Shown here one piece after another: positions 50,611-61,076 of a stretch of DNA of 64,000 nt (within the stretch, counting starts at the first letter, position 1; each line of letters begins with the position of its first letter). Both the position numbers and the translations under genes were made by a program. The notes under the pieces were generated by a model. That model did not search any database. It worked only from the letters and a program-made list of their open reading frames with translations, and was not told the DNA's origin. Source of the DNA: Setoptus koraiensis (lineage: Eukaryota > Arthropoda); assembly GCA_048013815.1 (NCBI GenBank), contig CM106586.1:23374001-23438000 (forward strand), written 5' to 3'.

Positions 50611-51702
50611 ATACTTATGTTCGGAGTCGGTTTGATTTTTCTAACTAACTGATTGTCCACAATTAATCCGATAATAAACACATAAAAGTGAGACACATTG
50701 AAGTTACGACTACGTACATGTACTTCAGGGAATAATGTGAAGACGATGATGAAATACCATCTCTAAACTACCATGCAACAGTTCAGAAATCGCATGCATT
50801 TACGCAAACAGAAGGAGAATGTGTAATATGTCAGCAGACTGGTGTTTGGGTGCGTACGCGCTGTCTTCGAAATGTAGTATGGTAGCTTTCAAATGACATG
50901 TAAATATCATCTTCTCATACAGCGTGTATACATGTTATATGTCTTCATATTGGAATATGCCAATTCTATCTTCATGCATCTTAAATACGACATTCGCATA
51001 ACTAATTAACGCATCAAATGATATACCAAGGCATTGAAAATAATCTCTTATCAGTAATAAGTTAATTATTTCATTTATTATAAATATTATAATTAAATAT
51101 TGATCAGTATTTATTAATTATCACCAAGGGTTGCAATGCAAGTTAAATTGTACACAGTATGCAATGAGTGATTTGTCGAGGACAATTAACTTCAATCGTT
51201 ACTTCAATCGCGTGATTTTACATAGGCTATTCTTCTAATGCAATATACTGCAATCGTTAAAACTGATAATGTTTTGAGACACATGGTAGAGAACACTTTG
51301 GTCTTCTGACTAGTGTTGCGGGCAGGGACAGAGGCCGCCCCTGCCCGAATTTCGGTCGCCCAGGATGGTCGATTGGGTATGCCCAGCGCTTGGGCGGATT
51401 TTGGGCGGAAGTTCTGACAACAATTCGATCCGATACTTGATTGATTGTCGACAATCTGCTTGAAAACAGTACATAAACAGTTGCACATTTGCACAGCAAA
51501 TCTCGAGATTTTTCACGCGAAGGTAGCGCTGTTTTTTTTTTGTTTTTTTTTCCAAAAGATGTTTTTCTTTTTCCAAAAAATATTTTCTTTTTCCACAAGT
51601 TTTATTTCGTACTTTCTACCATCCAAATGTTTTTTCCAGTCTCCTCTTGATGTGATTCTGTGATTTTGTTCATACAGGTGTGGTTTCTCTGATCAGGGCA
51701 TC
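50611..51702. other. Intergenic, upstream of the TMEM63-like gene
   Basis: Overlapping minus-strand frames at 51204-51598 conflict with each other and show no motif. A GC-rich patch (51311-51417) and a T-rich tract (51531-51600) are noted separately. A possible splice acceptor (CATACAG at 51671-51677) just upstream of the ATG could mean a 5' UTR intron. Confidence 0.35.
51311..51417. mobile_element. GC-rich patch with perfect 9-bp hairpin, possible hAT-like end
   Basis: CGGGCAGGG at 51319-51327 pairs perfectly with CCCTGCCCG at 51339-51347 across an 11-base loop, in sequence far GC-richer than its flanks. The leading TAGTGTTGCGGGC resembles termini of some hAT DNA transposons. No opposite end or transposase was found, so it could equally be an unrelated hairpin. 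Confidence 0.25.
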
Positions 51703-54700
51703 ATGAATTCTAGCAGCGATAGCGACCAACCTTTAGTGCTAAGGCCCATCACCACTACCAAGCGGCTATCTGAGTGCAATACAACACTTGAAACAAGCAT
51801 GGCTTTTGAATTGGTACCTGGTTGGAAGAATATACCTGAGACGTTGGTGCTAAATATCTGTATATCTATTGTTTTGTATGCCATATTCAAAGTGCTGATT
51901 AGTATAGCTTGGAGTAACAGATCATTAAGTCAGGAATTTGTTGAGAACGGCTGGATTCAATTCTTATATGGCTACAGAGACCCTGGACGCTGGGTGGCCC
52001 TGCCAAGATTTGAATTTATGCATCGATCCAGACGCCATCATGAACACGAAGTGAGTTATCCCTACCTTAACATTAGTCCCCAATTGGTCGCCTACAACCC
52101 CAACTCTATGTTACGCAAGAATTCCACTGTCAGAGACGAAACAGACAGTCAACCAACACTAACCGAACAACAAAACAAACAACTCCAGCAAAAGCAACCA
52201 GAGCAGCAAACACAGCAGCAACAGAAACAGAAACAGAAAAAGAAAAAACAACTGAGACAACAGCAACAGCAACAACAACAGAAACACCAGCGACAACAAA
52301 GACAACAAGAAAAACAATCAATGATAGCCATCGGAGGTGTGCTCAGGGCGAACCCATTGTTTATCAAAAAACCACATCTCAATCTACCATACAGCCTAGA
52401 TCCCCTTATCAATCCCGATTCTGCATCAAGTGTAAATGAAAATAGTGGCACCCGCTCGCTTACTAATGCCAAAACAAACAAGACTGTTGGCAGTGACGCC
52501 GTACCAAAAATGGCCACCGCCTATATGAGCACTCAGTTAATGTCATCCCAGAATGGCAAATCAGGAGGAAAGGCCGACGATGACCGAGAAACGGAAGTCT
52601 CGAAACGATCTAAATTGTCGATCGAGGATGAAGAAATCAAAGACGCAAACATTCACATGATCATTGAGCATCTATCACGCGTAAGTATTTCAATTTAGTC
52701 TTTTTTTCTACTCATGGCACCATTAGATACCAAAATATATAAACTGACCGCTACAATACTTTTGTCATTTTATGTCAGCAATTCAATCTATTAATCTTTA
52801 TTATTGTTATTATCATCTATTGGTTGCATCTCAATAATGCATACATTCTCTCAGGCTAATTGGCTTACCAAAGAAATCAACAAATTCTTCAGTAAATTTT
52901 CTCAGATTACTGATATAGATCTCATATATTGTAAAGGCATCGATGCTTACGAATATCTTCTCTTTCAGCGCTACATGATATTGTTAATGGCTGTTGTAAA
53001 TTCTTTTTGCATTGGCATTATATTGCCCATACACTGGACAGGAGATGGTTTAGTTAGCCTCAACAGTACGGATATGCCTCATGATATATATCATAGGACA
53101 ACAATAAAAAATGTACCAAACGAGTCTAATTTGTATTGGGTGCACATTATTAGCTCAATATCTATATCGATAGTGAGTGCATATTTGTTGAGTTGTTATA
53201 AAGCCTCAACAATAACTAAAAATGACGTATTAGTGAGTAGGAGAACGTTGTTGATTGGCAAATTGAGCCACGATCTAAGAAATAAGCAACGTCTGCAAGC
53301 TTTATTCCTAGATACTTTTCCACATTGTCATATTGAGGCTATTCAGTTTGTTTACAACACTACCATACTGGAGACCCTGAAACAAAATCTAGAATCGGTA
53401 ATAGTGGCTAGAGAATACTGTGATCTATACAGGAAAAAACACAAGAAAAGTTTCATGGTGCATCCTACAGGTGTCAATGAGAAGGCTGTTTGCGGTGGCT
53501 ATTGTCGCATTTGTAGTTGGTGTCTTGCTTGTCTCAGTTATTGGCCATGTGAACAAAAAGTTGACGGAAGTCTCTACTATTCAGATAGAGAACAAGCCTA
53601 TCGTCGAAACATTCAAACCGAGTGTCGTCGTCTAGTAAGATGTCCCCATGATGCTGCATTTATAACTTTTAAGAGCCACAAACAAGCCAGAAGAGTATAC
53701 AATAGTATTAAATCAAATTTTAGCAATATTCCGGATGGAAAAAATGTCAGTGGTCGTCATAGTGCGAGTAGTAAACGAAATAACAGGAGTCCCAAAAGTA
53801 CCTCGTCTCGTTATGCCGACGACGACAGTATGAGAGCAAACAATACTGAACAGAATAGTAAAGGGTCAGTGGTCACTACGGGCACCAATGACAACCAAGA
53901 GAAAGATAAAAGTAAATCAGCTAGCATTAGTGAAGGCAATCTTCAAAGTGCTTCATTTGAGAAGACAGCAAAAAAGTTGGACTTGACGAATATACCATCA
54001 AAGATACTGGAAAAATTTAAAAATATTACAGTCCGCTACGCGCCTCACCCTGATAATGTAGAATATCAGACTCTAGTTTTGAATTCTGCCGCTGGCTTCT
54101 TGACACAATTATCCTTTAATTTGTTAATATTTGTTATATTTTTATTCTTAAGCACACCAACAGTTTTGTTTACCTATTTAGTTCAATTGAAGGCAGATAA
54201 AACAATCAGAGGCGAAATTACTAGAACATTCCTGGACTCAGCGATAGGCAACTATGCGCTAGTTTTGTTACAAATACTTGCAGCAGTTATATTGCCAACA
54301 ATGATCATGCTGATTTCACAAAGTATTCCTTATGAGGATTCGGCCTCGAAAAATAATGCAATATTGTGGAAGGTGTTCCTATTCCTCATATTGATGGTGA
54401 TAGTATTGCCATCCTTTGGATTGAGTACGTAAGTATTTTACTCTATCATGACTCAGGCTCGTGTATAGGAATCGACTCATTATTTCTCTATCTACATTAA
54501 ATCTAATGAATGCCTACTAACTGTTTGATAAACAACATAGATCCACTGCCCTGTTAACGAGACTATTCAATAGGACTTTCTATGACGATCTCGACCCAAA
54601 ATGTATATTCCCCATCGATAATGGAGTTTTCTTCATTAACTATGTCATATCATCTTGCTTCTTAACAGTAATGGAACTGTTGAAAGCGCCCGATTTAGTC

Positions 54701-55258
54701 ATGTATGTTTTCTTTATGGTTACCAACAGATCTAAGGCAGATTTCGAGATAGCTAGACAATTTATAAATAAAGAATTCACAATTGGTATACAGTACACAA
54801 AATTCCTCTTAATACTAGCCATGGTGTTAAGCTACACAATATCCTGCCCATTGATAGCACCGTTTGGTTTGTTATATATGATATTTAAATATCTGGTGGA
54901 TAATTACAATCTTTATTACGCCTACTATACCAGTAAGGTGGACAAACAAACTCAACGAACTGTAGAAATATTTATACGCTTATCAATGCTATTGATGCTG
55001 TTACAGATTACTATAACAGTATCGCTACAATCACAAAATTCCAACTATTTTCCTCTGATCACACAAATCGTATTTTGGTTTTCAGTTGCAGCATTTTTAT
55101 ACAATTGCTTCTTTCAAATTACATCACACACCGTATTATGGGACAAAAAAATTAGATATCAGAGGGAATTTTGTGCCTGCTTCTATTTGCCCCCCGTTTT
55201 CGAAGATCTACTCAAAGAGAATGCTCTACCTAGCGATTGTATCTCATTCAAAACGTGA
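51703..55258 (+). CDS. TMEM63/OSCA-family mechanosensitive channel-like protein, three exons
   Basis: Exons 51703-52680, 52855-54428 and 54541-55258 join in frame to give 1089 residues ending at TGA 55256-55258; introns are 174 and 112 bp with GT-AG borders. The layout matches TMEM63 (DUF221): a first helix at about 48-70; a cytoplasmic loop; a helix beginning YMILLMAV with the ILPIHWTG motif; the RRM-like cytosolic domain (RTLLIGKLSHDLRN, later AAFITFKSHKQA); and the C-terminal pore-like helices with DNGVFFINYV, PFGLLYM and DNYNLYYAY. Relatives are mechanically or osmotically gated cation channels of plasma or lysosomal membranes. It is longer than the usual 800 or so because of a Gln/Lys-rich insertion (about 149-205) with further polar sequence in the first loop, and a Ser/Asn-rich insertion of about 85 residues in the cytosolic domain. 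AATAAA follows 25 bases after the stop. Confidence 0.92.
52147..52317 (+). repeat. CAG/CAA-rich coding repeat in the TMEM63-like gene
   Basis: Mixed CAA and CAG codons interrupted by AAA/AAG and CGA/AGA encode a Gln/Lys/Arg tract (residues 149-205). Interruptions of this kind tend to stabilise the repeat length. It lies in a predicted cytoplasmic loop. Confidence 0.8.
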
Positions 55259-55283
55259 CTATGATTGTTAAAATGTTACTATG

Positions 55284-55289
55284 AATAAA
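55284..55289 (+). terminator. AATAAA polyadenylation signal of the TMEM63-like gene
   Basis: Canonical signal 25 bases after the stop codon, implying a very short 3' UTR. Confidence 0.6.
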
Positions 55290-55957
55290 TTTTGCACTGA
55301 AATTTTCATTGTAGCTTCTAACATATGACGCCGATTTGTCATAGTTTTCCGACAAGCATTATCATTCTAGGCTGAAGGTAACCAATGTTGAAACGTCCGG
55401 CCTTACGATACAACAAGATTCCTCGAGTCTTCAAAATATGCAAAAGTGAAACTGTTTGATCATCAAACTTTGGTGTGTTCACTAGAATGACCTCGAAATG
55501 TAAATGGAAAAAAGAAGAATTGTAGTGATTTGACTATGGTATAAATTTTCGACAGTCATCGATAGCCTGACAAGTAACGAATGAGATTTGTCGCATCATT
55601 TTTATCCTGATGACACTCACCCTAGAGAAGATATAAAAAAGTTCACAGAATACAAATAAATCGAAAGCCATTCCAAATGATCAGGATTTTCGCCTACCAT
55701 TATAGCACAAATTCACCTAGTCATTTGCTGAGCTTGGATAGCTAAGATAAATCGATCTTTTTTATTTCTGAGCCGTCATCTGCATTCAGTGATAATGCTA
55801 AATAATGTGAGAAAAACGTGCTCATGGACAGAACTATCTCGATCTGATGAGTGATCTAGCACAATCAAGATTCGTTAAATCGCCGAATCTGGCCATGACA
55901 TTGATGGTTGGTGAAACTATCACCGGTGCCTGTATTGTATATTTCAACTTCTCCCGA
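55290..55957. other. Intergenic, no gene recognised
   Basis: Sequence of ordinary complexity without a long frame, RNA gene or clear repeat, lying between two genes transcribed in the same direction. Confidence 0.4.
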
Positions 55958-55967
55958 TATATAAATA
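55958..55967 (+). promoter_or_regulatory. Possible TATA box of the cathepsin gene
   Basis: TATATAAATA lies 118 bases before the chosen ATG. A start site would fall near 55988, close to GCAGTTC, a loose initiator match. A CAG at 56028-56030 could be a splice acceptor, so the first exon might also be non-coding. Confidence 0.35.
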
Positions 55968-56084
55968 TAGCAATGATATGGTGCATTAGATGCAGTTCAT
56001 GATAAGATCTCGTGTGTCAACTATTTTTCAGTGATAACAATACTTTCTGTTTTGTTTTTTGATTTTTATCGAGTCTATATAACT

Positions 56085-57491
56085 ATGTTATTAATTACAT
56101 CACTTGTTACGAGCCTAGTTGTGGCCATCTTTTTATTCACTCCAGTTCGCGCCATCACTTCAAGAGCCGAGCATTTTCAACATGATGAAAGAGCGCTGGA
56201 CAAAATGTTTGAAAATTATGTGCGCCAACATCGAAAACCCTATGTAAACTCATTGATAGAATATCAACTAAGGAGAATAATTTTCAAAAATAATCTGGCC
56301 AAGATAGAAAAAATGAATAAAAAGGACCTTGGAAGCGCCAAGTATGGAATCACGAAATTCTCCGATATGACCGACTCCGAGTTTAAAATGAGCTTAGGTT
56401 ACAAAGAGTTGACCCCAGGACAAAATTCTAAAGAGATTCCTTTTGAAGAATTGTGGGCGCAGCTTCTGAAGGAGGAGGGAAAAACCGAGGAGGAATTGCT
56501 TGCGTCCATGCCAGCTTCATTTGATTGGCGAGACTACGAAGGAACGGTGACAAATGTCAAAAATCAAGGTAGCTGTGGTTCGTGTTGGTCATTTTCTACC
56601 ACAGGTAGCATTGAGGGTCAGTACAAAATTATTCGTAACAAGAGTGTATCGTTATCGGAACAAGGTAAGTGTTTCTCACAGACAAATCATTTAATTGATT
56701 ATTATAATGAACCGCATCTTAATAACGCACCTCAAACTTGAGATGATTGAGTTTTTTCTAATTATACAATCCATCTATTACATACTGGGTGTGTGCCATT
56801 TTATTTTGCCAATTTTAATTTCATGTCAAACGAAGAATTGATCGATTGTGATCACATTGACCAAGGTTGCGCAGGAGGTCTTCCTGAAATCGCTTACGAT
56901 CAAGTTATTAATTTGGGTTTGTATTGAATTATAGTTACGCCGATAATCAACTGTGGAATACAGTTCGAATGCACCTAATAGCGCGACCGACACATACACT
57001 AATGCTGATTAATCAAATAATTCTCTTTTTCAGGAGGTCTGGCCAGTGAGGAAAATTATCCATATGTTGGTTCGATGTTGAGCGAATGTAGATCGGATGA
57101 TGTAAATGAAAAATTTAGCATAGACGGTTTTACAAAACTGCCGCAAAATGACGAAAACAAAATGTTGGTCTGGCTAGTAAAAAAAGGCCCTATCTCTATT
57201 GCTATCAACGCAAACACCATGCAATTCTATGAGGCCGGTATAGCACACTCAAGTGAAGATAGTTGCTCGAAATCTCTTGATGCTCTCAATCATGCAATAT
57301 TAATAGTTGGTTACGGGAGTCGCAGCATTGACAGAGATGGCCAGCATTCGACACAACAGATTCCCTATTGGATAGTGAAAAATAGTTGGGGCCGCGATTG
57401 GGGCGAAAGTGGCTACTATAGAGTATATAGAGGCGACAATACATGCGGTATGGCTCTAGATCCTACAACTGCTATATTATATAAAAACTAA
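56085..57491 (+). CDS. Cathepsin F-like cysteine protease (C1A), three exons
   Basis: Exons 56085-56664, 56836-56916 and 57034-57491 join in frame (372 residues, TAA at 57489-57491); introns are 171 and 117 bp. The ATG at 56085 is chosen because it opens a signal peptide ([18 protein letters not shown]); the frame upstream begins with GTG. An I29 inhibitor prodomain with [15 protein letters not shown] is followed by the papain fold. This has the oxyanion Gln and catalytic Cys in [20 protein letters not shown] across intron 1, GCAGGLP, the catalytic His in [11 protein letters not shown], and the Asn in [27 protein letters not shown] and MQFYEAGI are typical of cathepsin F rather than L or B. 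The cystatin-like domain of vertebrate cathepsin F is absent. Expected role: secreted or lysosomal endopeptidase, activated by loss of the prodomain. Confidence 0.92.
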
Positions 57492-57600
57492 AGAGTTTTC
57501 TTCAAAGAAAAAAAAGAATCTAGGAAAATCTGTGTCCACCTATTGTTAGCTTGTGCAAAATCACTCCAATTCGCAAGAAATATGAAGCAAAAAGTAAAAA

Positions 57601-57606
57601 AATAAA
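57601..57606 (+). terminator. AATAAA polyadenylation signal of the cathepsin gene
   Basis: Canonical signal 109 bases beyond the stop codon, in A-rich sequence. Confidence 0.5.
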
Positions 57607-57818
57607 GCCAGTTCATAGCAAGTTATAGATGAAAGTATCTGATAAATAATTAGAGCAGAGTCAACCACTGCGATACCGGTAGTGCAAAATAATAATTCTA
57701 ATCGAATGAGTGTTATCTGCTCTCCGATGAGAAGCGCTACTTTTTGCAAATATTCCCTTTAGTTTTTTCGTTGATGATTAAAGAACAAATCTCTTTGTCA
57801 CTTACAAAGTCTAGACAA

Positions 57819-57824
57819 TTTATT
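57819..57824 (-). terminator. Possible polyadenylation signal of the F-box frame
   Basis: TTTATT reads AATAAA on the minus strand, 63 bases beyond the stop of the F-box-like frame at 57888. Confidence 0.4.
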
Positions 57825-57887
57825 GATGCAATGCAGCAAGAGAATGACAACTAAACTACGACTAAACTACTACTTTAACTTCGATTA

Positions 57888-58115
57888 TCAACGGATCGTG
57901 TCCAACGCTTGACAATCTAGCCTTTCCGACCGCCGGCTACTGAGAGTGCCTTCCTCCAAAATCATGTTGCCATCATGTATAAGATCTTTGAATCTAGATG
58001 ATAGTTGGGCTAAATTATGCCGATCGATTAGATCGTCCAAATAACTGATGATCTTGATCAACAGCCCCGAGGGCAGAGTTTCGAGTAGGCAAATTCATCG
58101 CTCTGTTTCATTCAT
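57888..58115 (-). pseudogene. Short F-box-like gene with one in-frame TGA
   Basis: The minus strand is open from 58094 to the TGA at 57888-57890 and encodes 68 residues. These contain a good F-box pattern: LETLPSGLLIKIISYLDD, then NLAQLSSRFKDLIHD, matching LPxxLLxxIxxYL and the Leu/Phe-Lys-Ile spacing of the Skp1-binding motif. F-box proteins bring substrates to SCF ubiquitin ligases. The same frame continues upstream as MNETER before a TGA at 58095-58097, so a start at 58115 would be interrupted after six codons; no AG acceptor lies between that TGA and the F-box. It is therefore either a recently disabled gene, a sequence error or a truncated exon. No C-terminal substrate domain follows. 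AATAAA lies just downstream. Confidence 0.5.
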
Positions 58116-58180
58116 GCCAAAAGAGTTGTCCGTGAAATTGTTGTCTCTCCTTCGAAATACAATTTTAAATACTTGTTGTC

Positions 58181-58411
58181 CCCTCAGTCAGTGGACTGAG
58201 GCGGGAAGATGGTAGGTCGGAAAGGTGCTGTCGATTTGCTACTCCCCTGTTCTCTCTCACCCTCACAAATCTCCAGAAAACGGAAGAAAAAGAAAAACCT
58301 CAGCTGACGAGAAAAAAGACCTATATTGTGACTGATATCGTGACCGATCGATACTGTGACATTCTTCCTTAAAAGTATGAAGATTCACGTTCGTAACCTC
58401 CCTACGATCTA
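58181..58411. mobile_element. Interspersed repeat, copy 2 (possible MITE)
   Basis: This is the second copy of the repeat at 50386-50610, in the same orientation. The 8-base stem CCTCAGTC/GACTGAGG is intact, but its loop is AGTG instead of AAGG. The right end CCTACGATCT (58401-58410) is identical, while the left inner repeat has one change (AGATGGTAGG). The middle shows several substitutions and small indels, including an extra segment near 58316-58325, so the copies are not recent. It lies between the F-box frame and the third membrane-protein paralogue. Confidence 0.55.
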
Positions 58412-59379
58412 GAAATCTCCACTCCAGATGCGATGGGTGTTTGGACATGCATGGATATCCAACGATATTCAAATCCGTATCCAGTGGGGATATCCAAGCG
58501 CGTTCCATACACAACGTAAGATTCTGGCTGTATATGTTTCTGGTGTGTCATCCTCGAGCCATGCCCCTGTTTCACGGAATGCGATTGTTTGTCGATGATG
58601 TTGTCAGATGCACAAAAAAACGACTTATCATCTGAACCAACCATGATCGCAGTTGCTGGTTTTTTCCTCACCTGCATTTGACCCATCGCAAACCTTCTAT
58701 ATTTCATCTTTCGCAATCCTTTCAAACAGATCATTTGCCTTTTGAGCAGCTTTCCGTGTTGTTTGTCTCATCATGCTCCATTTTCGTTTGACAGTTGTTT
58801 TTCACCCGTCCATGTAATTAACTAAACTCACACCTAAGCATGTTAACAGATGCTGAAAAAATATTTTCTGATTTTCGGTGCCTGCTTCTCTCTGACTGCT
58901 TGAATAGGTAAGATTTACAAGGTAAACTGGGTGATCTTGTTACTTAACTAATCGCAAAGTAAACTGGAGATGAGTTTGGATATTCACATTAGATATCTAA
59001 ACGCATCTCTAGTCTGCACCGACGAATGGGACAAATACAGTTGCGTCAGATGATGGTTCTACTTTTTCAACGTTGAAATAATACTTGTGAATACTTGTGT
59101 GATCCAAGAGGCTCGTTAGTGTGACTATGAAAGCGGCCATCTGATAATAATAAAAAACAAAATAGTTGATGAAGTCATCGATTGACAGTTGCAGCTGTCG
59201 GTTGATCGCGCGCATCGCGTAAAATAAAGTACCCAACATCTAATCATTCATCTTGTCTCTCACAGAGGATACAAAAGACAACTATTAACAGAAGCTACAT
59301 CACGCGTGTTATGTCTTATATCTCACAATACATAATCAACAACAATAAGGCAGCGACCAACCTCGTTTGACAAAGCACC
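58412..59379. other. Intergenic upstream of membrane-protein paralogue C
   Basis: Minus-strand frames at 58402-58734 (110 codons, its end inside the repeat) and 59009-59239 (76 codons, partly hydrophobic) show no domain and no splice context, so I do not accept them. The promoter of paralogue C should lie near the right end, but no TATA box is clear. Confidence 0.35.
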
Positions 59380-60765
59380 ATGAAGAAATCGCCAGGAAAA
59401 TCAAATAGAATACCCTCGATAGTTTTGGTATTTCTCACAGTATCAATCAATTCCTTCTTGCTGGGCGTAGGCTATGCAGACACTGGTTCCCCCATCGTAC
59501 CACCTTCACCAGGACAATGGATTGGTGCCTGCAGAGCATATCCGTCAGGAAGGCAATATATTGACCCAAGCTCATCTTGTGCGTCATGGGGTCAACTGAA
59601 AAGATTTAGCAAGGATGTCGTTAAACATGATACTTATTATGGTTTTGGAGAGGTGTGGTCGTTTTCTAACGGCGCGGATATAAATAAATTACGGTCATGT
59701 GATATACATTGTATTCGAATACTTGCTTACTCCGAATATTGGGATGAAGAAAGTTCGATCAATAGGTTGTCAGAAGAAGATGGATACAATCACAAAGATG
59801 CTGAGATTAGTGACAAGCTGATTGGCGTTTTCGTTGCTAAATCTAACTTAGCTGAGTTGAAGAAAAATACGTTCACATTTTATTATCTTGAAAGGTTCTA
59901 TTACGAGGTAAATAATGGCACTGCATTGAGTAAAGTTGAAAAAGATTTTATTGTTATTAAGTATCCCTATAGGGGATATATGGCTGAACAACCAACAATA
60001 AGAGATAAACTAAGAGTTATGAGAGTATACTTTTTTGGTAACATTACACATGATACATTCGAAGCAGGTTCACTAGATGCGTTTGTTCAGTATAAAGAAA
60101 CAATGTTGCAGCCATATGGTAGGCCTGTCTTTTTTGAGCTAGATTTATTAAAAAACGATTCGATGAAATATCTGAGAGAGGACGTGTTCGGAATCTTATT
60201 CAATGATGAGGTATTCAAGACAATAGATACATTCACTTTCACCAAAATATACCCGCCATATGTACCACCACGACCCAAGAGTATGGAAAACAATACCGGG
60301 CCAGCGATAGTTTCGCCTGATCACAACAGAATGAGAATCGTTTGTCAGGATAGTAGAAACAATTGGTTAGCTAAGCATATAGTTAGACCAGGTGGTCATC
60401 GTGAGCAAAGATTGCTATTCAAATGCATTGAAGATGATAGTATCGAGGACATCAATTGGTATGAACCCTTGGCAAAACAATCTTCAACATTTATAATAAT
60501 TATAGTAGTGGTAACAGTGGTAACAACGACTATAGTCGTTGTTGGTATTAGTGTTTATCTTGTATTACAACAAGAGACATCAGCATCGATCATCAACATT
60601 AATACTAACGAACCAAACAAAACACTTTTAGATGATAATAGCATACAACGTCCGGCCTCAACAGGCATGTACAGAGTTCCAGTTTATTTGCCATCTAGTA
60701 ATGCTAAAAGGGAACTCTCTATCCAGAAGACTCCGTCTGGGAGATCGACCAAAATCCTCTACTGA
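59380..60765 (+). CDS. Unrecognised type I membrane protein, paralogue C
   Basis: Single exon, 461 residues, ATG at 59380 and TGA at 60763-60765. A signal sequence spans about residues 10-33 after a basic start, and one membrane helix lies at about 370-397. Family landmarks in the same order as in genes A and B: W-I-G-x-C (47-51), C67 followed by SWG, C107 and C111, SDKLIGVF (144-151), YPYRG (195-199), ITHDTFEAGSLDAF (222-235), YLREDVFG (264-271), NRMRIVC (316-322) and LLFKC (345-349). It is clearly the most distant of the three. The helix is Val/Ile/Thr-rich and differs in sequence from the nearly identical helices of A and B, and the tail is unrelated except for a short basic end. It lies about 54 kb from A and B, although that distance includes the doubtful region. 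Function unknown. Confidence 0.85.
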   Translation: MKKSPGKSNRIPSIVLVFLTVSINSFLLGVGYADTGSPIVPPSPGQWIGACRAYPSGRQYIDPSSSCASWGQLKRFSKDVVKHDTYYGFGEVWSFSNGADINKLRSCDIHCIRILAYSEYWDEESSINRLSEEDGYNHKDAEISDKLIGVFVAKSNLAELKKNTFTFYYLERFYYEVNNGTALSKVEKDFIVIKYPYRGYMAEQPTIRDKLRVMRVYFFGNITHDTFEAGSLDAFVQYKETMLQPYGRPVFFELDLLKNDSMKYLREDVFGILFNDEVFKTIDTFTFTKIYPPYVPPRPKSMENNTGPAIVSPDHNRMRIVCQDSRNNWLAKHIVRPGGHREQRLLFKCIEDDSIEDINWYEPLAKQSSTFIIIIVVVTVVTTTIVVVGISVYLVLQQETSASIININTNEPNKTLLDDNSIQRPASTGMYRVPVYLPSSNAKRELSIQKTPSGRSTKILY

Positions 60766-61076
60766 TGCTTTTTATTCTTAGTCGATCATAGCTCCATTAG
60801 TTTGGCAACGCTATAATCTATATTTATATAAAGTGTTTGCTTAGGGTTATTTATAAATGCACACCTCTAGATTAAACTCTTGAAATAACACTTGTCTGTG
60901 GAAAATATGAATGATGATGATCTGCGAGGTTGGATTATAGGATGTCGTAGGTAGCTTCTTGGTTACATTTCACCATAGATTGTGAGCACTGATACAAGCA
61001 CAGTTCACACTGGCAATAATTCGAAGAAAGACTAAGTATTTTTCTTGATAGAATTATTTGGACACCAGCCATAACT
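60766..61076. other. Intergenic between two same-strand membrane-protein genes
   Basis: There are 311 bases between the stop of paralogue C and the next ATG. No AATAAA was found after paralogue C, so its polyadenylation signal may be a variant. Nothing else is recognisable. Confidence 0.35.

Noticed and set aside
51204-51598. Three overlapping minus-strand frames upstream of the TMEM63-like gene
   Set aside because: They overlap in different frames, include a translated homopolymer tract, and show no motif or splice context.
58402-58734. 110-codon minus-strand frame
   Set aside because: No recognisable domain; its end falls in the interspersed repeat and its composition looks random.
59009-59239. 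76-codon minus-strand frame with a hydrophobic middle
   Set aside because: It has an ATG and could encode a small membrane peptide, but no family signature, polyadenylation signal or conservation can be shown.
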